The notes below the pieces were generated by a model that was not told where the DNA came from, searched no databases, and saw only the letters and a list, made by a program, of their open reading frames with translations. A stretch of 64,000 bases of DNA. Source: Papaver somniferum. Taxonomy: Eukaryota > Streptophyta > Magnoliopsida > Ranunculales > Papaveraceae. The translations under genes were made by a program, and so were the position numbers. The stretch's first letter is position 1, and every line of letters starts with the position of its first letter. Shown piece after piece: positions 21,476 to 34,274 of this stretch. The stretch is taken from contig NC_039368.1 in the NCBI RefSeq assembly GCF_003573695.1, positions 82,288,374 through 82,352,373 on the forward strand, written 5' to 3'.

Positions 21476-22798
21476 TTAGGGCATTCGACCAGTAACAAGA
21501 TAATTCACTATATTCGCATACCAAGGTGCTTGGGTAACAAAGAACAGTTGTTCATCAGGAAAACTATCCCTAACAGGAGGAGAATCATTAAGGGTATCAA
21601 CAACAAGCCTATAAAAGTGGTCTGCTACTACATTTTCTGCACCTTTTTTATCTCTAATATCTAAGAAAAATTCCTGCAACAATAGGATCCATCTAATCAA
21701 TCTAGGTTTAGTATCCTTCTTGGAAAGAAGATACTTCAAAGCAGCATGATCAGTAAAGATTATGACCTTAGAACCTAAGAGGTAGGATCTAAACTTGTCT
21801 AAGGTAAACACAATAACAAATAGTTCCTTCTCCGTAGTGGTATAGTTCAACTGGGAATCATTCAGAGTTTTTCTAGCATAGTAAATCACATGAAGTAACT
21901 TATTTTCTCGCTGACCTAGCACAACACCAATAGCATAATCTGAAGCATCACACATGATCTCAAAGGGTAGGTTCCAGTTGGGTGCCTGGACTATGGGGGC
22001 GGTAATGAGTAAATTCTTAAGCTTCTCAAAAGCCTCTAAATAAGCATCATCAAAGACAAACTTAACGTCTTTTGCAAGCAAATTGCAAAGAGGTCTAGAA
22101 ATTAAGCTAAAATCCTTAATGAATCGACGATAAAAACCTGCATGCCCTAAGAATGACCTAATATCTCTTACGTTTTTTGGGACCTGTAAAGTTTTAATGA
22201 GGTCAACTATGGCTCTATATACCTCTATACCCTTCGAAGATACGATATTCCCTAGAACAATTCTTGAACGAACCATGAAGTGACATTTCTCCCAATTAAG
22301 CACTAAATTATTTTCCTTACACCTAGTCAAAACTAATGACAAATGATGCAAGCACTCATCGAAAGACGAACCAAACACTGAAAAATCATCCATAAAGACC
22401 TCTAAGAACCGTTCTACCATGTCAGAAAATATGCTCAACATACAACGTTGAAATGTCGCAGGGGCATTACATAGCCCGAAAGGCATGCGTCTATACGCAA
22501 AGGTACCAAAGGGACAGGTAAAAGTGGTTTTCTCTTGGTCTTCTGGGGCTATGACAACCTGATTATAACCGCAGTATCCATCTAAAAAGCAATAATGGCT
22601 ACGTCCAGCTAATCTCTCTAGCATTTGGTCGATGGAGGGAAGGGGAAAGTGGTCCTTCCTAGTGACCTTGTTCAATTTCCTATAGTCAATACAGACACGC
22701 CAACCCGTGGTCACCCGGGTTGGGATTAACTCATTGTTATCATTCTGGACTACAGTAATACCGGATTTCTTGGGAACAAACCGAACGGGGCTACCCAC
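21476..22798 (-). pseudogene. Reverse transcriptase and RNase H of gypsy 1
   Basis: A 440-codon open frame. Reverse transcriptase landmarks in order: [52 protein letters not shown], and the catalytic FMDDFSVFG. RNase H follows with [25 protein letters not shown] and [11 protein letters not shown]. The active-site aspartates are present, unlike in gypsy 2. The upstream junction to protease near 22750-22800 is frameshifted. Confidence 0.85.
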
Positions 22799-24431
22799 TT
22801 ACTGTCTGAAATGGGGTAGATAATGCCTGCATCTAACAGCTTAAGAACCTCTGATCGAACTACTTCTTTCATACTAGGGTTCAGTCGACGTTGCATCTCC
22901 CTGGAAGGTTTGGTGTCACTCTCTAAATAGATATGATGCATACAATCAGTAGGACTTTTACCCTTAATGTCTGCTATGGTCCACCCTAAAGCTTCCTTGT
23001 TATTCTGAGGGACAGTCACTAGCCTACTTTCCTGATCACTATCCAAGTCGGATGCTATAATCGCAGGTAAAGTTTCAGATGGGCCTAAAAACACATACTT
23101 CAGGGAATCTGGTAATGGTTTAAGGTCCAACTTATGAGGTTTTTCTAACGAAGGAACTAGGGTAGACTCAGAAACGGGTGGAGGTTCGAACTTAGGTTTC
23201 CATCCATTACTAGTGTCTATCAAAGGGGTTGAATCTAACAAAGCATTCACCTCATTAATCACATCGTCATCATCAAATTCAATCCCAAAGTGGGCTAGGA
23301 ATTTCTCTAATGGATCTTCTAACAAAGTGTTTGGTAATGACTCCTCGACTAATGTTCCTATCATGTTCACCTCTTCTATGTTCGAGTCATCTAGTTCATA
23401 GGGTAGCATACTAATATTAAAAATGTTCAGCTCAATAGTCATATTACCAAAAGACAAATTCATAATACCATTTCGACATTTAATGATCACATTGGATGTA
23501 GCTAAAAACGGGCGACCTAAAATCACTGGTATTTGGTTCTCTGGGTCAGGGACAGGTTGGGTATCTAGGATAACAAAATCCACTGGATAAATAAACCTGT
23601 CGACCTCAATAAGAACGTCCTCGATCACACCACGAGGAATTTTAACGGACCTCTCAGCTAATTGAAGTGTCATCTGGGTAGGTTTCATCTCACCAAGTCC
23701 TAGCTTAAGGTACACATGGTATGGAAGTAAGTTCACACTGGCTCCTAAGTCAAGCAAATATTTCTCGACACGGTATTTACCTATTGTTCAAGAAATAGTA
23801 GGGGAACCTGGGTCTTTATACTTAGGAGTAGTGGTATTCTGAATAATAGAACTCACATGACTAGCTAGGAAGGCTTTCTTCTGGACACTAAGTTTTCGCT
23901 TTCGCGTACACATATCCTTAAGAAACTTGGCATAAGCGGGAATCTGCTTAATCGCATCTAACAATGGGAGGTTGATATTAACTTGCTTAAAAACCTCCAA
24001 TATATCATTAAAGTTAGACTCCCTCTTAGTTGGAACTAGCAGCTGGGGGAACGAGGATCTGGGAACAAAGCCGGGCTCAGCAGGACCCTCATTGGTCTCT
24101 TTGGAGACTCTATCAGTCTCCTCATTTTCTGGCTCAGAAGGGTGAACTACATCATTTCACTATCACGCATTGCAACCTTATTGTCAACTTTCTTTCCACT
24201 CCTAAGGGTTGTTATAGAATTCACATGATTGTACGATTTCTCTCCTATAGGGTTAGGATCAGTTTGACTAGGGAATCTTCCATCTTCTCTTTCACTAAGA
24301 AACTTAGCTATTTGGTCGACTTCAAGTTCTAAGTTAGCAAGAGACTGGGAATTATTCTTAAAATTCCGCATGGTTTCTTCTTGAAAACCACAGTGGTTCT
24401 TTGATAACATCTCATGGTTCTTTGCTAACAT
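22750..24431 (-). pseudogene. Protease and linker region of gypsy 1
   Basis: Aspartic protease signature LDLGASVNLLPY lies just below 23757, with VILGRPFLAT further on. Upstream frames (24431-24147 and 24000-23788) cover the gag-protease linker and are out of frame with each other near 24140. An in-frame TGA stands in front of the protease (PTIS then stop, 23789-23787); the same TGA occurs at the same place in gypsy 2 (34929-34931). Confidence 0.8.
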
Positions 24432-24497
24432 AGTAAGGGTTTCTTCTAAGGTGGAGATCTTTTTCTCATTCTGAAACTGGGGTTGACCTGAAAAGTT

Positions 24498-25729
24498 CTA
24501 AGTATAAGCAAAACCTGGGGGAGGCAGATAATTACTAGACTGTCCTTGATTCTGACCCTTAGACCAAGAAAAATTAAGATGGTTTCTCCAACCAGGGTTG
24601 TAAGTCTCTGAGTATGGGTCAAACTTCTGACGGTTCTCAAACCTAGCATTTTTATAGACTGCATGGGCTTGCTCTTCACTAACCTGACCTTCCCAAAACG
24701 AGTTATTGGGTTCTACTCCACAATGAGAAACTTGAGAGGCTCTAAACCCATCATCAGGTTCAACAAGAGACCTATGTTTAGTATGATTCAATTCCAAAGC
24801 CTCTAACCTTCTAGACAAAGCTGCAAACTTAGCATCAGACCCAAATCTTGTATCAACCACATTGGTGATACTTCTATTGACCAAGAGTCTTTTGGGGGTT
24901 CAATACAAGACTCCCACTGTTGGGATTTTTCAGCGACAGCTCCTAAGAAGGTGAAAGCATCATCAGCACTTTTACTAGTGAATTCACCAGCGCACATAGA
25001 CTCAACCATGCCTTTGGTTGAATAGTCTAAACCATCATAAATAATCTCTACGAGTTTCATCTTATCAAATCCATGGTGAGGACACTGGGATAGGAGATCA
25101 TTAAATATCTTTAAGAACCTATAAAGAGACTCTCCCTCTTGTTGCACACTAGCACTAATTTTCTGCCTAACAGACGCAGTTTTATGCTTAGGGTAGAATT
25201 TCATATAGAAAGAAGCAATAAGTTCCTGCCATGTTTCAATGGATTCAGATGGTAGGTTGTTCAACCAGGCCTTGGCTTTATCTCTCAAGGAAAAGGGAAA
25301 CATCTTAAGTTTCAAGACTTCATCAGTAAGGTCTTTTATTCTAATTGTACCACAAATTTCCTCAAAGTCCCTAATATGAAAATAAGGGTTCTCATCATCT
25401 TTTCCTAAGAATATAGGGATCATCTGCAGAATACTAGGTTTTATCTCAAAATTAGCCGTAGTGGCTGACAATTTAATGCACGAAGCTCGGGTGGACCTAG
25501 TTGGGAACATGTAATCTTTCAAAGTTGCCATTGCTGGCACAACTTAAGTACTAGGGGTATTTTCCTCACGAAGAGACAGATTCTCAAAACTGAAGTTTCC
25601 AAAAACAGGGCTCTCAAAAGAAGAGTCTTCGAGCTCCCCGCCTTCACAAGAAGAACTACTAGGTTTATCACTAATCAAACGACATAAAGCGTTTCTTTTC
25701 CAAGCCCGCTCTTTAATAACCTTGGGCAT
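24498..25729 (-). pseudogene. Gag of gypsy 1
   Basis: ATG at 25729 (MPKVIKERAWKRN). A TAA at 25546-25544 interrupts the frame, which continues from 25540 with the Athila-type gag core (ENPYFHIRDFEEICGTIRIK, LRDKAKAWLNNLPS, FYPKHKTASVRQKI, QEGESLYRFL). A one-base shift near 24890 moves the rest into another frame that runs to 24498. The start matches the gypsy 2 gag at 32988. Confidence 0.85.
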
Positions 25730-26836
25730 ATACTAGAAAAACAAAAGAAAAAGAAAGACATCCTAAAAGGAAGGGAAGTTCTATGCAAACACAAAGCAGG
25801 CTGACTCCACCAAAGCAAACCTAAATATTTCTAGCAAACAAAAAGCATGATGGCTCCACTTAGATTGTTTCTAGACCAGCTTCTAATCCTTCGAAAGGGA
25901 ATTCGTTACAATTTAAGCAAACCCCTCTGGAATCAATCCGAGTTTAAATAAGTTGAATCGAGACGAGGGAAGCTCAATGGAGCTTTGATACCCAAGGCCT
26001 CACCGGCGTTACCAGGCGGCGTATTCAACTCGCAGAAACCATCATGAACTTTGAAGCATGCTTAAAAGAGTAACCAATATTTTTCGAATGACTTTCCTAT
26101 TAAGCTCGTTACCCTATAGGTCTCGTTCTAGTCAAATTTTAGGCTTAGGTTCGCGTTTGGTTTCGTTTTCCTAAGGCGGGCAAAAAGGGAACGGTGATGA
26201 AATCCGAACCATTATCTTGTATGGCCAGTCCTTGCCCTTTACTAGGAAATTAAAGCAGCCGTTTTCAAATCCTCAGCATATATGCAAACGAAGAAATACA
26301 GTAACTCGCTGACAGGAGATTCGCGAGTGTTTCGAAAAACTTACCTCCCGTACCAGACGGGGGATGAACTGCTGAAGTCGACTCGGGCCACGACTCCTAG
26401 GTCATGTACGAACCCGAGGGGCCAAGGCGATATCGTAATCGCCGTCCTTCTCTGCAAACAGTTTATGTTTAAACTACCCTTCCGTAGGGTTTAAAAAAAT
26501 AAAGTTCCAAAGTCCACAGTCCAAAGTCCAAAAATAAAGTGCAAAAGAAAAAGATAATCTAAAAAAAATTCTAAAAGAAATAAATAAATTGTCTCTCTCT
26601 CTCCTTTTTTTTTTAATTAATTTTTATTCTCCTTTCCTTTCGCTCCTTTCGCTTTGCTTTTACTCCAAATCTTTAAGTATTCACCAAAAGCTTTGGCAAA
26701 TTTTTCTTTCGCTCTAAATTCCAAAATCTGTAAGGAAAAGACAAAAACCCAGAAACGTAAAGAAGAACAAATAAAATAAAAATGAAAAACAAATAAAAAT
26801 CTAAAAAAAATCTAAAAACTCTAGCCTAAAGACAAG
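25730..26836 (-). other. Leader (5' untranslated region) of gypsy 1
   Basis: About 1.1 kb between the primer-binding site and gag, matching 31924-32987 of gypsy 2. No gene seen. Confidence 0.6.
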
Positions 26837-26846
26837 TCCGGCGCCA
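26837..26846 (-). promoter_or_regulatory. Primer-binding site of gypsy 1
   Basis: Minus strand TGGCGCCGGA a few bases inside the 5' LTR. TGGCGCC is the usual start of a tRNA-complementary primer site in plant gypsy elements. Compared with gypsy 2 about 8 nt are missing after TGGCGCCG, so pairing with the tRNA would be short. Confidence 0.7.
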
Positions 26847-26851
26847 AAAAC

Positions 26852-28057
26852 TGATGATATTTTTCAATGATGTTGTAGTAATAAGTTCGTTGAGACTTGT
26901 GAAAGCAAAATATTTTAGACTTATAAAACTTAAAAATAGAAAACTTATTGCAAAATTGATTTCAAGATATTAAAAGTAACCAAGACACTAGATTCCACTA
27001 TTACACATGAATGAACGATACCAAATATGTTTCAAAACTCTAACTATCCTTGAAGTCCTTTATTTCTTAATTCACACATAATCAAACATATTCCCAAATA
27101 TTAATTGTATTCCCTAAGAATAGACTATCAATCAATTAAACAAAGTATAATCTATCAAATTGAATCACAAGTAATTAAGAAAATTATGTGAACATTTAGA
27201 ACTCCGCAAAAGCGGTGATTGAATGAAATATAAATTGTAAATTAGAGAAAATAAAATTGTTACCAATCATTCATGCATAGATAGCTTCATCCATTGCTTT
27301 GGTTGCGCGAGAATTAGCTCATCATCATGGAAACACGCTCAAAATTCATTTTTATTGCTCAAAGGGTGTTTACAAAGATGAAAATGGGAGAAACAATGAT
27401 AAAAGAGTGATTTTCTTTTCTCTCCCCAAAAACTCTCTCCAAATGTGCTCTCTATCTCTCTATTTATACACACAAATACACATCACTCAAACATATTCTT
27501 CCATAACTCCAAAATCTTCTTCTTTTTAATTAAAAATATCTTCAGAACTTTTCCTTCTCTTTATTTTATATATTTCTTTACTAAACCCATATCTTCTTTA
27601 ATTCGCAGAATAAAATCCAAGATAAAATCTTTTAAGGATATCTTTCTTGTTTAATACAAGATAACTTCCTTTTCTTCAAAACTTCATGTTTGTAAGGCAA
27701 GAAGATATTCTTATCTTAAAGATAATAAATCCTTTATCGTTGAAACCAAATTTCCCGCCAATATTTTCTTTTCAAATCAAGGAAGAAGATGGAGCCTCCT
27801 TAACCATTAATGGGGTGCGATTAGCAGTTGGTTCCCTGGTGTGCCCCTTATCAGTTAGGTGCCCTTGTCCAAAACTGAGAGTCCGAATAACATGTGTCCT
27901 CCGGGGGTCCAAGTAGCACTTTTTGAGCAACTTTTTCCACGCAAGTGTATTTCTCCAAAAACACCTACACAAACATAAAAACACCATAATAAGTACAAAA
28001 TTAAGCACTAGCAATAGAGACACTGAGGAAAATTCAGACACAAAAAGGTGTCTATCA
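26852..28057 (-). repeat. 5' LTR of gypsy 1 (1206 bp)
   Basis: On the minus strand it begins TGATAGACACC and ends near CATCA, just before the primer site. It is about 300 bp shorter than the LTR of gypsy 2 and similar only in parts, so the two elements are different subfamilies. Confidence 0.85.
27461..27468 (-). promoter_or_regulatory. TATA box in the 5' LTR of gypsy 1
   Basis: Minus strand TATAAATA followed by GAGAGATAGAGAG, a plausible LTR core promoter driving leftward transcription. It is present also in the 3' LTR (18772-18779). Confidence 0.5.
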
Positions 28058-28062
28058 TTAAC

Positions 28063-29390
28063 CAATATGAACCCTGAACCATCAAGAAATTTTGAGTTCA
28101 GTAACACCCAAAAACGGTCCAGTTTGTGAACTAAGAAACTTGATTTGCGAACTCAAGATGTTTACGGTGTCCTGGAATATACCCAAAAAGGCACCGTTCA
28201 CGAACTAAAAAGTCAGTTTGTGAATACAAGAGAAAATTTACAAGTTCAAGGAACATGGTGTAAATTGCATAGTTTACGAACTAGGAAAATCAGTGCCCGA
28301 AATCTTATGTACTTTGGAGTTCAGTAACATCAAGTTTTTGCAAATTTCGCGAACTAGAAAACCAATTGGTGAACATTAATGCATCTTGATGTTTTTGGGA
28401 TCTTCTATCGCAGATATAGGTTTGTAGTAGGGTAAAACCTGATTCTGCTGAAAATAGTAAATTGGGTGTGTCGATGAGAAATAAATTTAAACCCTAAACA
28501 AATGTACTGCACATGAGTACTTTAGAATCGAGAGATCAATTTGTACAATTCTGGCCTGAACCAAGAAATGGTTGTTCCAGTCTTGCTTCAGTCACAAAAA
28601 GAAGGAGAAAGGTTAATCTTAGGGAGGGAAGCAGAGAAGATGTTGAGATCAGAATGATGAATTCTATAGGGTGTAGTTATTTATGACTTGTATCAGAACG
28701 TAGAACTTGCTTGCAAAGTGTAAGCTGCAAATTCCGGATGTTTTCTGACTACTTGCGTTAATGAACTCCCGTCGGTTGAAATAGATTGAAAATCTATTTA
28801 TACAAGTCATAGACGAACACACACTGATCTCATAGGAAATGGAAGTAGTTGAGTGATGGAGAAGTGGGGATCGTGTAGAATGGTGAAAACCACGTCCCTA
28901 TTATGAGGGGAAGACTGGTTGGTTTTACTCTCACTACTTCTCTACTGCCACTAATTTTCCGTATTTCCTGACACTTTATCGTAATGGGTGTGTTGCACGT
29001 CGCTGCTGTAAACCGCCAGACCAATACCTTGATGAACATCCCCCAATTTGTGACATGTTTGATGTCTCGAGTATTTTGTAGAAAATATTTAGCAAGTTAC
29101 ATGAGGAATGGAACAAGTCCTACATGGTAGTTGATGAGTGAGTCTTTCTTACAAGACCTAATTATTTCGACGAATCACGCGCAAGCTAGGCGGTAGGCAG
29201 TCATATGTGACAAGTCGAGTCGTGAGACTTGCCGCAAAAAAGAGCATGCAATGCTTTTAAATTAAATAATTAAATTTATTTGTGAAATCGATATTCATAA
29301 AATATTGTTTATAATCGATGCACATAAAACATCACTTTTAAGCAATCAACTCAAAATAATCGATGCACGTGAAGCATCGTTGTTCAGAGC
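28063..29390 (-). mobile_element. Continuation of the older copia LTR and flanking repeat DNA
   Basis: Removing gypsy 1 and one TTAAC joins 18164 to 28063. The first part carries a ~74-bp-spaced repeat (28121-28374). The rest (28380-29390) is non-coding, with no gene recognised. Confidence 0.45.
28121..28374. repeat. Four units of a GAACTA-RAAA repeat spaced 74 bp
   Basis: Units near 28121-28154, 28195-28225, 28271-28301 and 28345-28374. The shared GAACTA starts at 28128, 28202, 28278 and 28351 (steps 74, 76, 73). Each unit joins a GTTYRCGAACTA-like half to a CAGTTTGTGAA-like half across a short A-rich stretch. The half-site GTTCGCGAAC is itself close to palindromic. Confidence 0.7.
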
Positions 29391-29394
29391 CTGC

Positions 29395-30250
29395 TTTAGT
29401 TAGTCGCAAAATTCGCGGTTTTAAAAGGAGCGTGGCCGGCCATCTTTGAGTAGCTGCCAAGAGTTATCCATGTAAGTTAGAGATGAGATGGTCGGTCCTT
29501 ATAGGAGAATGATGGATGGTAGCCATTTTGACATCCCATGGGTTGGCCCAAATTAGATCTAAACCGGTTAAATCAGTTATCCAAGTTGGATGGCTGAGAT
29601 GATTTGCGGCAGTTTTGATTATCGTTGAATTTATGTCAGACTTTTGTAGGGAGCGCGACTAGCCTACTTTGAGCAGCTGCCGAGAGCCACTTGAGTAAGA
29701 TATCCATGTAAGTTACAGGGGCCGCCGGTGATCACAACATCATTTTATTGGTCGCCCAAAATCAAATCTAGGTCGGTCGATTTGGTTAGCCAAGTTGGAC
29801 GTCCGAGATCGTCTTGCGGAAGCCATGTGATGTCGCTAACATAATTCAAGTCGTGTGACTAACCTACTTTGGGTGATCGGTTTGAGGCTCTACTTGCAGG
29901 ATGGAAGCAATGAGATTGGTCGAGGCCAAAGGCGGGCCAGCGGTGAACATATCGACACCTCATTGGTCGGCTAAAATAAAATCTAGACCAATCGATTAGG
30001 CTGGCGAATTTGGACGGCCACAATGGATTTAAGAATGCCATGGGCGGTGTTAACTTTATTAAAACTCTTTTTGAGCTGCACAACTAGCCTAATTTGGCTA
30101 GCGATTATAGGTGCTACCTGCATGCTAGGAGAGTTCTGATTGGCCGAAGGTAAAGAGTGGCCGTAAGACAGCAGTACGGGGCATGGACGGTCGGTGATGG
30201 GTGGCGCCAGCTAGGGAAAACCGACTGGCTAAATGGTGCGGCCGCTCCCC
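29395..30250. repeat. Diverged tandem repeat, four units of about 210-225 bp
   Basis: Units start near 29395, 29620, 29827 and 30041. Shared landmarks are CTAGCCTACTTTGAG (CATCTTTGAGTAGCTGCC in the first), CATGTAAGTTA in units 1-2, ATTGGTCG or similar, AAATCTAGRYC, GTTGGAYGGC, and GCGGCAG/GCGGAAG at unit ends. GC-richer than its surroundings. Tandem repeats of this kind occur in large plant LTR retrotransposons; the host element is not identified. Confidence 0.6.
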
Positions 30251-30388
30251 TTTTGTTGCTGCCTCTATCTACCACGGTTTCCCTTTATTTCTTATTTCCA
30301 ACTTTTGGCAGGATTCTGCTCCTACTAGTTCCATGATGGATCAATTTCCCAGTTTGCTTAGGTTTAGTCTCAACCAATAGGAATCGAG

Positions 30389-30393
30389 ATATT
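30389..30393. repeat. Target-site duplication ATATT (left copy of gypsy 2)
   Basis: ATATT here and at 41125-41129 flank gypsy 2 exactly at its TGATAG...CATCA termini. Confidence 0.85.
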
Positions 30394-31900
30394 TGATAGA
30401 CACATTTTTGTGTTTAAGTTGTCCTCAATTTTCTCTATGTTGGTACTCGATTTTGTACTTTTTATGGTGTTTTGTGTGTTTGTAGGTATTTTCGGGAAAT
30501 AAACATTTTTGGAAAATTCGGCTCGAAAAACTGCTAAATGCACCCCGGAGGACATTTGCTATACGAACCCCAGATTTGTCTAAGGGGCACCCAAGGTTAT
30601 GCGTAGCCCAAATTCATCCTCAACACCCACGGCTATGTATAGCTCAAATTCATCCTTAGCACCCATCTTTTTCTTTTGAATTTCATTTTGGCGGGAAAAT
30701 GAAGAACATAACTGTGTGATTTTCGATCGAAGTTTGAAGGAGTTCTGGATAGACTAAAGGGCTGAAATTTGTTGGGTAGTTATGATATGTTCCAAAAAAA
30801 CTATCATTAGTGATTTGATCGATTAAAATTGGTTGGATTATCGCGTAGAAGTAAAAAAAGCAACACTTTCTCGGGAAGAATATCTCACGGGTTTTTGAGA
30901 GTTTGAACATGTTCTGATGACTTGATCAACATTCTGGAACGTGTATTGACCTGTTCAGAGTGTGCTGGCAGAGAATCAACGCGTGAGGAGGTAAAATAGG
31001 GAAGAAAATATTCCCGAGAATATTTTTTTCACTGGCGAGTTATGAAGAGATTTCCGGAGTTAATGCAGCGATTGGATGACCCTGTTCAGTACAAAGTAGG
31101 TGCTCGGGAACCAGAGAGGGGTTACGGAGAGTTTGGGAGATTACAGAGCATCAGAGTCGAGAAAATCAAGTTGCAGAAATCACCATTTGTGCTGCTGTGA
31201 AGAACACGAAGAACTTTAGACACACTGAGGCAGTCGTTTATCAACAATGGCAACGACCGAGGGGTGAGGGTCGTATGCTACAGCATCAGTGATAGTTTAT
31301 ATATATCGTTCTCTGTAACAGTTCGGTTTGTAACACTTATAACTGTTACAAACCCAGTTTTTAATAGTTTTTCTCCATTTCATCTTTGTAAACACCCTTT
31401 GAGCAATAAAAAATAATTTTGAGTGTGTTTCCAACATGATGATGATCTAATTCTCCCACAACCAAGGCAATGAGGAAGCTATTCACGCATGAATAATTGG
31501 TAACTATTTTATTCTCTCTAATTTATAATTTATAATTCACTCAATCACTGCTTTGCAGAGTTTTAAATTATTTGCATGATTTTCTTAATTACTTGTGATT
31601 CAATTTGATAGGTTATACTTTGTTTAGATAATCTATGCTTAGGGAATACAATTAATGTTTGAGAATATTCCTGATTATTTGTGAATTAAGAAATAATGGA
31701 CTTAGAAGATAATTAGAGTTTTGGATTATTTACCATAACTTATTCATGTGTGATAGTGGAATCAGTGTCTTGGTTATTTTTAATATCTTGAAATCAATTT
31801 TGCAATAAGTTTTCTATTTTCAAGTTTATAAGTCTAAAATCTTTTGCTTTCACAAGTCTCAACGAACCTATTACTACTACAACAATTTGAAATCACATCA
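30394..31900 (+). repeat. 5' LTR of gypsy 2
   Basis: Begins TGATAGACACATTTTTGTG and ends AATCACATCA. It differs from the 3' LTR at scattered single bases and a few short indels. Confidence 0.9.
31298..31306 (+). promoter_or_regulatory. TATA box in the 5' LTR of gypsy 2
   Basis: TATATATAT about 0.1 kb upstream of an AATAAA signal at 31405-31410. The order suggests a short R region between them. Confidence 0.45.
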
Positions 31901-31905
31901 AATTT

Positions 31906-31923
31906 TGGCGCCGCCGACGCAGA
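31906..31923 (+). promoter_or_regulatory. Primer-binding site of gypsy 2
   Basis: TGGCGCCGCCGACGCAGA starts 5 nt after the LTR end. The first eight bases match the TGGCGCCG type of primer site used by Athila-like elements. Confidence 0.7.
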
Positions 31924-32987
31924 CTTGTCTTTAGGCTAGAGTTTTTAGGGTTCTTTTTTTTTTAGGTTTTTTTTTTCATTTTTATTTTATTTGTTCTTCT
32001 TTAGGTTTTCGGTTTTTGTCTTTTCCTTACAGATTTTGGAGTTTGGAGCGAAAGAAAAATTTTCCAAAGCTTTTGGTGAATACTTAAAGATTTGGAGTAA
32101 AAGCAAAGCGAAAGGAGCGAAAGAAAAGGAGAATAAAAATTAATTAAAAAAAGAAAGAGAGAGAGAGACAATTTTTTTTTATTTTTTAGATTATCTTTTT
32201 CTTTTGCACTTTATTTTTGGACTTTGGACTGTGGACCTTGGGACTTTATTTTTTTTTTAAACCCTACGGAAGGGTAGTTTAAATATAAATTGTTTGCAGA
32301 GAAGGACGGCGATTACGATATCGCCTCGGCCCCTCGGGTTCGTACATGACATAGGATTCGTGGCCCGAGTCGACTTCAGCGGTTCATCCCCCATCTGGAA
32401 TGGGAGGTAAGTTTATCTATTTACTGTATTCCTTCGTTTACATATATGCTGAGGAAATGAAAACGGCTGCTTTAATTTCCTAGTAAAGGGCAAGGACTGG
32501 CCATACAAGATAAGGGTTCGGATTTCATCACCATTCTCTTCTTGCCCGCCTTAGGAAAACGTAACCAAACGCTAACCTAAGCCTAAAATTTTGACTAGAA
32601 CGAGACCTACTGGGTAACGAGCTTAATAGGAAAGTCGTTCGAAAAATATTGGTTACTCTTTCGAGCATACTTTCAAGTTCATGATGGTTTCTGTGAGTTG
32701 AATACGCCGCCTTGTAACGCCCGTGAGGCCTTGGGTATCAAAGCTCCACGCAGCTTCCCTCGTCTCTATTCAACTTATTTAACTCAGATTGATTCCATAG
32801 AGGTTTGCTCGGATTGTAACGAGTTCCTTTTCGAAAGAATAGAAGCTAGTCTAGAAACAATCCAAGTGGAGCCATCATGCTTTTTGTTTGTTAGAAATCT
32901 TTAGGTTTGCTTTGGTGAAGTCAGCCTGCTTTGTGTTTGCTTAGAACCTCCCTTCCTTTAGGATTCTTTTATTTGTTTTTCTAGTGT
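31924..32987 (+). other. Leader of gypsy 2
   Basis: About 1.1 kb of untranslated sequence before gag. Short open frames (such as 32698-32904) are not conserved as proteins in gypsy 1 and are not called. Confidence 0.6.
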
Positions 32988-34274
32988 ATGCCCGAGGTCA
33001 TTAGAAAACGGGCTTGTAAAAGAGATAACCTAGGTCGATTGATTAGTGAAAAACCTAGTAGTTCTTCTTGTGGAAGCGGGGAGCTCGAGGACTCTTCTTT
33101 TGAGATCCCTGTATTTGGAAACTTCAGTTTTGAGAATCTGTCTCTTCGTGATGAAAATACCCCTAGTACTTCAGCTGTGCCAACGATGGAAACTTTGAAA
33201 GATTACATGTTTCCAACTAGGTCCACCCGAGCTTCGTGCATTAAATTGCCAGCCACTACGGCTAATTTCGAGATAAAACCTAATATTCTTCAGATGATCC
33301 GTATATTCTTAGGAAAAGATGATGAGAACCCTTATTTTCATATTAGGGACTTTGAGGAAATTTGTGGGACAATTAGAATAAAAGACCTTACTGATGAAGT
33401 CTTGAAACTTAAGATGTTTCCCTTTCCCTTGAGAGATAAAGCCAAGACCTTGCTGAACAACCTACCATCTGAATACATTGAAACATGGCAGGAACTTATT
33501 GCTGCTTTCTATATGAAATTCTACCCTAAGCATAAAACTGCGTCTGTTAGGCAAAAAATTAGTGCTAGTGTGCAACAAGAGGGAGAGTCTCTTTATAGGT
33601 TTTTAGAGAGATTCAATGATATCCTATCCCAGTGTCCTCACCGTGGAATTAATAAGATGAAACTCGTAGAGATTATTTGTGATGGTTTAGACTATTCAAC
33701 CAAAGCCATGGTTGAGTCTATGGGCGCTGGTGAGTTCACTAGTAAAAGTGCTGATAATGCTTTTACCTTCTTAGGAGCTGTCGCTGAAAAATCCCAACAC
33801 TGGGAGTCTTGTGTTGAACCTCCAAAAAGACTCTTGGTCAATATAAGTAGAACCAATTTGGTAGATACAAGCTTCGGGTCAGATGCTAAGTTTGCTGCTT
33901 TGTCTAGAAGGTTAGAAGTTTTGGAATTGAATTATCCTAAACATAGGTCTCTTGTTGAACCTGATGATAGGTTTAGAGCCTCTCAAGTGTCTAGTTGTGG
34001 AGTAGAACCCAATAACTCATTTTTGGAAGATCATGTTAGTGAAGAGCAATCCCATGTTGTCTATAACAATGCTAGGTTTGAGAACCGTCAAAAGTTTGAC
34101 CCATACTCAGAGACTTACAACCCTGGTTGGAGAAACCATCCTAATTTTTCTTGGTCTAAGAGTCAGAAACAAGGACAATATAGTAATTCTCAGCCTCCCC
34201 TAGGTTTTGGTTATGCTAAGAACTCTTCAGGTCAACCCCAGTTTCAGAATGAGAAAAAGATCTCCACCTTATAA
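32988..34274 (+). pseudogene. Gag of gypsy 2
   Basis: ATG at 32988 (MPEVIRKRACKRD), with 428 codons open. The capsid-like core reads ENPYFHIRDFEEICGTIRIK, LRDKAKTLLNNLPS, FYPKHKTASVRQKI and QEGESLYRFLERFND. The frame then meets TAA at 34272, which interrupts what is one gag-pol frame (it stays open again after the stop). I see no clear zinc knuckle. Of the two copies this gag is the better preserved. Confidence 0.85.

Larger units (their letters stand above)
18165..28057 (-). mobile_element. Gypsy 1: Athila-like Ty3/gypsy retrotransposon, minus strand, 9.9 kb
   Basis: Flanked by TTAAC on both sides. Order on the minus strand: 5' LTR (28057-26852), primer-binding site (TGGCGCCGGA), leader, gag, protease, reverse transcriptase-RNase H, integrase, long 3' non-coding part, and a 3' LTR whose start and polypurine tract are missing. 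Gag and integrase text is typical of the Athila lineage. I see no envelope-like gene after integrase. Several stops and frameshifts make it non-autonomous now. The LTRs differ at scattered bases only, so the insertion is moderately recent. Confidence 0.9.
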
